Assembly: GCF_937425535.1 (NCBI RefSeq)
Contig: NZ_OW485602.1
Coordinates: 124,001-188,000, forward strand
Direction of reading: 5' to 3'
DNA from: Rhodovastum atsumiense
GTDB taxonomy: Bacteria; Pseudomonadota; Alphaproteobacteria; Acetobacterales; Acetobacteraceae
Length of the DNA stretch: 64,000 nt
This document shows positions 60,932-64,000 of the stretch, piece after piece (the first letter of the stretch is position 1; each line of letters starts with the position of its first letter). A program made the translations under genes and the position numbers. The notes beneath the pieces were generated by a model. That model was not told the origin of the DNA, searched no databases, and worked only from the letters and a program-made list of their open reading frames with translations.

Positions 60932-63265
60932 TTAACCCGTGGCCAGCTCCGGTTGGGCTTGTTGCGGAGCCGGCGCCCCGGCGCGGTGCACGGTCACGGG
61001 GATCGACTTGGCTGCCGGCGTCTTGCTGCCTTCCGCATAGTGCCACAGCGGCAGCAAGGCGTTGGCCTCGGGATAATAGGCGCCGATGCAGCCCACCGGG
61101 ATGTCGTAGGGCGTCACCCGGAAGCCGGACATCTCGCGCCTGATCCCGTCCCGTGCGGAGGTTCGCAGCATCACCTGCTCTCCTTCCGCGAGCCCGAGCC
61201 GGTCAATGTCGTCACGGTTCATGAGCACGACCATGCGGGTGCCGTCGATGCCGCGGAACCTGTCATTGTAGCCGTAGATCGTGGTGTTGAACTGATCGTT
61301 GCTGCGCAGCGTGATCAGCCGCAGCACGTCATGCCCGATCTCCGGCATGTCCGGATCCTCATCCAGGCCCCGCGGCGTGATGATGTTGGCCTTGCCGGTC
61401 TTCGTGTGCCACACACGCTGGCGTGCCGGCAGCGGACGATGGAACCCGCCGGGCTCCCACATGCGGCGGTCATAGTCATGGAAGATCTCCGGATAGGTTT
61501 CGGCGATCGAGGCACGGATGCGGCTGTAGTCGTCGACCCAGGCATCCCACGGCACGTTTGGGTTCGGCTCCAGCGTGGCCTTGGCGATTTCGGCTACCAG
61601 CCGGATCTCGCTGATGAGGTGGGGCGATGCCGGAGAGCGCACGCCGCGCGAACCATGGATGCAGGAACTGGTATCCTCCGTTGACAGGGATTGCGGCCCG
61701 CTCGCCTGCATGTCCACCTCGATCCGTCCGATCACCGGCAGCAGGAAGCTGATCTCGCCATGTACGAGATGGCTGCGGTTCAGCTTGGTGGCGACGTTTA
61801 CGGTCAGGCGCATGCGCCGCCAGGCCGGCTCCATGCGGTCGCGGTCGGGGATCGCCCGCACGAAGTTGCCGCCCAGCATCACGAAGGCCTGGATCCTGCC
61901 GGCAAGGATCTCCTCGCAGGCCTCGACGGTGTTGAGGCCCGGCTCGCGCGGCGGCGAGAATCCGTACTGCCCGGCAAGCCGGTCCAGCGGCACCAGTTCG
62001 GGTTTCTCGGTGATGCCGACGGTGCGCTGGCCCTGCACGTTGCTGTGGCCGCGCACGGGGCAGATGCCGCCGCCGGGCCGGCCGATATTGCCGCGCAGCA
62101 GCAGCAGGTTCACCAGCATCTGCACCGTCTCGACGCCGGCGCGATGCTGGGTGAGGCCCATGCCGTAGACGCCCAGCACGGAGGCGGACGCCGCATAGGT
62201 GGTGGCGGTCGCTTCCATGGCGGCGCGGCGCAGGCCCGAGCGGCGCTCCAGCGCGTCCCAGTCCTGCCGGCGCAGCCATGCGACAAAGCCGTCGAAACCC
62301 TGGGTGTGGGTGGCGATGAAATCATGGTCAAGCACAGCCCTGCGGCCTTCCGCGCGCGCGGCATCGTCCATGGCGACGAGTGCCTTGCAAATGCCCGCGA
62401 TTGCGGCGAGGTCCCCGCCTGCCTTGACCTGATGGTACTGGGATGCGATCCGGGTCCGCTCGCCGGTCAGCATCTCGACCGGGGATTGCGGATTGGTGAA
62501 GCTCTCCAGGCCGCGCTCGCGCAGTGGATTGTAGACGATGATCGGCACGCCGCGCCGACTTGCATGCTGCAGCGGGTGCAGCATGCGCGGGCTGTTGCTG
62601 CCGGGGTTCTGCCCGAAGACCATGATGCAGTCGGTTTTGGCGAAGTCGTCGAGCGTCACCGTGCCCACCGGAACGCCGATGCTCTCGGGCAAGGCGACGG
62701 ACGTGGTCTCGTGGCACATGTTGGAGCTGTCCGGCAGGTTGTTGTTGCCGTACAACCGGGCCAGCAGCGCGTACAGGTAGCTGGCCTCGTTCGAGCACCG
62801 GCCGGAGCTGTAGAAGACAACGGAGCGCCGGTCGGTGATGGCGCGCAGCTCGCGGCCGATTTCGGCGAAGGCCGCGTCCCACGACACCGGCACGTAACGG
62901 TCGCTCGCCGGGTCATAGCGGAGCGGATGGGTCAGGCGGCCGGCTTCCTCCAGGTCATGGTCTTCCCAGGAGAGCAACTCGGTCACGCTGTGGTCGGCGA
63001 AGAAGGCCGGCGTGCAGCGGTGCGCGGTGAGCTCCCAGGCCGTCGCCTTCACGCCGTTCTCGCAGAACTCGAACGGCAGTGGTTGCGCCGGCTTCGACCA
63101 GGCGCAGCTGATGCACTGGAAGCCGTCGACCTTGTTCTGGCGGGTCAGCGCCAGTCCGCCGCTGGCCAGGATGCCTTCCCGGCTGAGGATGTTGCGCACC
63201 GAGTTGGCGGAGCCCCAACCGCCGGAGGGCCGTGTATAGGGCTTGAAAGAGGGATTGCGGTTCAT
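60932..63265 (-). CDS. YdeP/FdhF-family molybdopterin oxidoreductase
   Basis: 777 aa from the ATG at 63265 (MNRNPSFKPYTRPSGGWGSA). The N-terminal Fe-S region FQCISCAWSKPAQPLPFEFC keeps CxxC and a later Cys-Glu-Asn-Gly. The Mo-site segment is SSNMCHETTSVALPESIG. The bis-MGD-binding domains follow (VMVFGQNPGSNSPRM-like, GNIGRPGGGICPVRGHSNVQ, then a C-terminal domain). It resembles E. coli YdeP, a putative formate-dehydrogenase relative linked to acid resistance, whose reaction is not established. No signal peptide. Confidence 0.9.
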   Translation of the reverse strand: MNRNPSFKPYTRPSGGWGSANSVRNILSREGILASGGLALTRQNKVDGFQCISCAWSKPAQPLPFEFCENGVKATAWELTAHRCTPAFFADHSVTELLSWEDHDLEEAGRLTHPLRYDPASDRYVPVSWDAAFAEIGRELRAITDRRSVVFYSSGRCSNEASYLYALLARLYGNNNLPDSSNMCHETTSVALPESIGVPVGTVTLDDFAKTDCIMVFGQNPGSNSPRMLHPLQHASRRGVPIIVYNPLRERGLESFTNPQSPVEMLTGERTRIASQYHQVKAGGDLAAIAGICKALVAMDDAARAEGRRAVLDHDFIATHTQGFDGFVAWLRRQDWDALERRSGLRRAAMEATATTYAASASVLGVYGMGLTQHRAGVETVQMLVNLLLLRGNIGRPGGGICPVRGHSNVQGQRTVGITEKPELVPLDRLAGQYGFSPPREPGLNTVEACEEILAGRIQAFVMLGGNFVRAIPDRDRMEPAWRRMRLTVNVATKLNRSHLVHGEISFLLPVIGRIEVDMQASGPQSLSTEDTSSCIHGSRGVRSPASPHLISEIRLVAEIAKATLEPNPNVPWDAWVDDYSRIRASIAETYPEIFHDYDRRMWEPGGFHRPLPARQRVWHTKTGKANIITPRGLDEDPDMPEIGHDVLRLITLRSNDQFNTTIYGYNDRFRGIDGTRMVVLMNRDDIDRLGLAEGEQVMLRTSARDGIRREMSGFRVTPYDIPVGCIGAYYPEANALLPLWHYAEGSKTPAAKSIPVTVHRAGAPAPQQAQPELATG

Positions 63266-63401
63266 TCTTCGGGCTCCACGCCTTGCACGGCCCGAGAACC
63301 CCGGCATGAGGCGTGGGTTGCGTCCCTCAATCCCGGGGGCCTGCAACCGCACTGGCCCGGACGTGTTCAGTCCATTCCCCATCTGTCCGGGAGGGCGGCG
63401 C

Positions 63402-63656
63402 GTGGTGCGACTTGTTCAAGACGGCTATCTCCTCGACAAGCCGTCCCCGCCGTCGCAGCCGAAGCTGTTTTTCGATCAGCGGGTCATTCCTGCGGCCATC
63501 GATGCGGCCGGGGCCGTGGAAGCGGTGCTGGAGCGGCTGGCCGTGCGCACGCGGCAACGGCCTGTCATGGTCCTCGGCATGGCGATGGGGGCCGGTTTCC
63601 TGGTTTCCCGACTGACCGGACGCCATGCCAGCGGGAGCGCGCGCAGGCTTTTCTGA
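63402..63656 (+). CDS. Small hypothetical protein with one membrane segment
   Basis: 84 aa from a GTG at 63402 preceded by GGGAGGGCGG. The sequence begins VVRLVQDGYLLDKPSPPSQP and ends with a hydrophobic helix PVMVLGMAMGAGFLVSRLTG. It resembles short membrane-anchored proteins of unknown function; the middle helix IDAAGAVEAVLERLAVRTRQ is amphipathic. It lies between divergent ydeP-like and rightward ThDP-enzyme genes. Confidence 0.5.
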   Translation: MVRLVQDGYLLDKPSPPSQPKLFFDQRVIPAAIDAAGAVEAVLERLAVRTRQRPVMVLGMAMGAGFLVSRLTGRHASGSARRLF

Positions 63657-63781
63657 CGGACACGCGCCGTCATCGGCTGCCGCCCGCATAACCGCCGAAA
63701 CACCTGTTCCGTGTATTCCACTCCCGCACGGACGGGCTTGGGCATAATCTTGCTTCGCTGGTGAATGCCCGGAGTCCGATC

Positions 63782-64000
63782 ATGACGGCCACGCCGATCT
63801 CACGCCTCGAACATGCCGCTCCACGCCGGGGGGCTGATGTCCTGCTGGAAATCCTGGACAGCGAGGGCGTCGAGTACATCTTCGGCAATCCCGGCACGAC
63901 CGAGCTGCCGCTGATGGACGCGCTCGTCGACCATCCCACGATCCGCTACGTGCTGGCGCTGCAGGAGGCGAGTGTCGTCGCCATGGCCGACGGCTACGCC
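63782..64000 (+). CDS. Benzoylformate decarboxylase/acetolactate synthase-like ThDP enzyme (N-terminus only)
   Basis: The first 73 codons are seen; the gene continues past the window edge. The segment EYIFGNPGTTELPLMDALVD followed by VLALQEASVVAMADGYA is the N-terminal ThDP-pyrimidine domain with the catalytic Glu (QEA). The GNPGTTELP wording is closer to benzoylformate decarboxylase than to acetolactate synthase. The substrate cannot be decided from this part. Confidence 0.85.
   Translation, partial: MTATPISRLEHAAPRRGADVLLEILDSEGVEYIFGNPGTTELPLMDALVDHPTIRYVLALQEASVVAMADGYA

Noticed and set aside
1-64000. tRNA, rRNA and CRISPR arrays
   Set aside because: No cloverleaf-like sequence, rRNA segment or regularly spaced repeat was seen in any intergenic region on either strand.

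Overview
The window (GC-rich, with codon use strongly biased to G/C at third positions) reads as chromosome from an alphaproteobacterium. The flagellar gene order, the DUF6468 and MotE-like flagellar proteins, a lone FlhB C-terminal-domain protein and an fdsGBAD-type NAD formate dehydrogenase point to Rhodospirillales/Acetobacterales. That placement is inference from gene content; there is no rRNA in the window.

Region 1 (1-12.0 kb) is a flagellar cluster. Transcribed leftwards from about 8.8 kb are fliF, fliH-like, fliN, fliP, an FlhB-C-like gene, fliG, an unknown gene, motB, flgE and flgK (cut by the window edge). Transcribed rightwards are fliL, fliM, a DUF6468 gene and a motE-like gene. 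A 13-bp inverted repeat and a sigma54-like -24/-12 element sit between the two arms.

Region 2 (12.0-16.0 kb) is a nested pair of insertion sequences that can be solved to the base. An ISL3-like element (12047-16017; 23-bp inverted ends; 8-bp duplication GAAAAAAA) is interrupted near the 3' end of its transposase gene by an IS4/IS701-like element (13572-15877; 5-bp duplication GTGAG). The inner element carries an extra 221-aa gene. Both transposase genes have a single-base frameshift at a homopolymer run.

Region 3 (16.0-25.1 kb) is accessory DNA: an HNH-type protein, an SGNH esterase with an RTX-like tail preceded by an unusually AT-rich leader, a DUF4038 glycosidase-like protein, a polysaccharide pyruvyl transferase-like protein, a family 2 glycosyltransferase and an orphan SF2 helicase. 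The middle four look like a polysaccharide-modification module.

Region 4 (25.1-54.6 kb) is a formate/hydrogen island. Leftward genes are a HycB-like ferredoxin, a cysteine-type FdhF, hypA, hypF and moaA. Rightward genes are a HycB/HyfA-like ferredoxin, hyfBCDEFGHI-like subunits, hycH, hycI, a FocA-like formate channel, a HupK-like degenerate hydrogenase large subunit, fdhD, hypC, a LysR regulator, mobB, moeA and hypBCDE. Together these encode a formate hydrogenlyase of the hydrogenase-4 (FHL-2) type, its NiFe maturation machinery, formate transport and molybdenum-cofactor supply.

Region 5 (54.6-63.3 kb) holds a NAD-dependent formate dehydrogenase operon (fdsGBAD with an upstream LysR gene) and a YdeP/FdhF-family molybdopterin oxidoreductase. 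Formate can therefore be oxidised either to H2 plus CO2 or with NAD+ reduction. The window ends with a small hypothetical gene and the start of a benzoylformate-decarboxylase-like ThDP enzyme.
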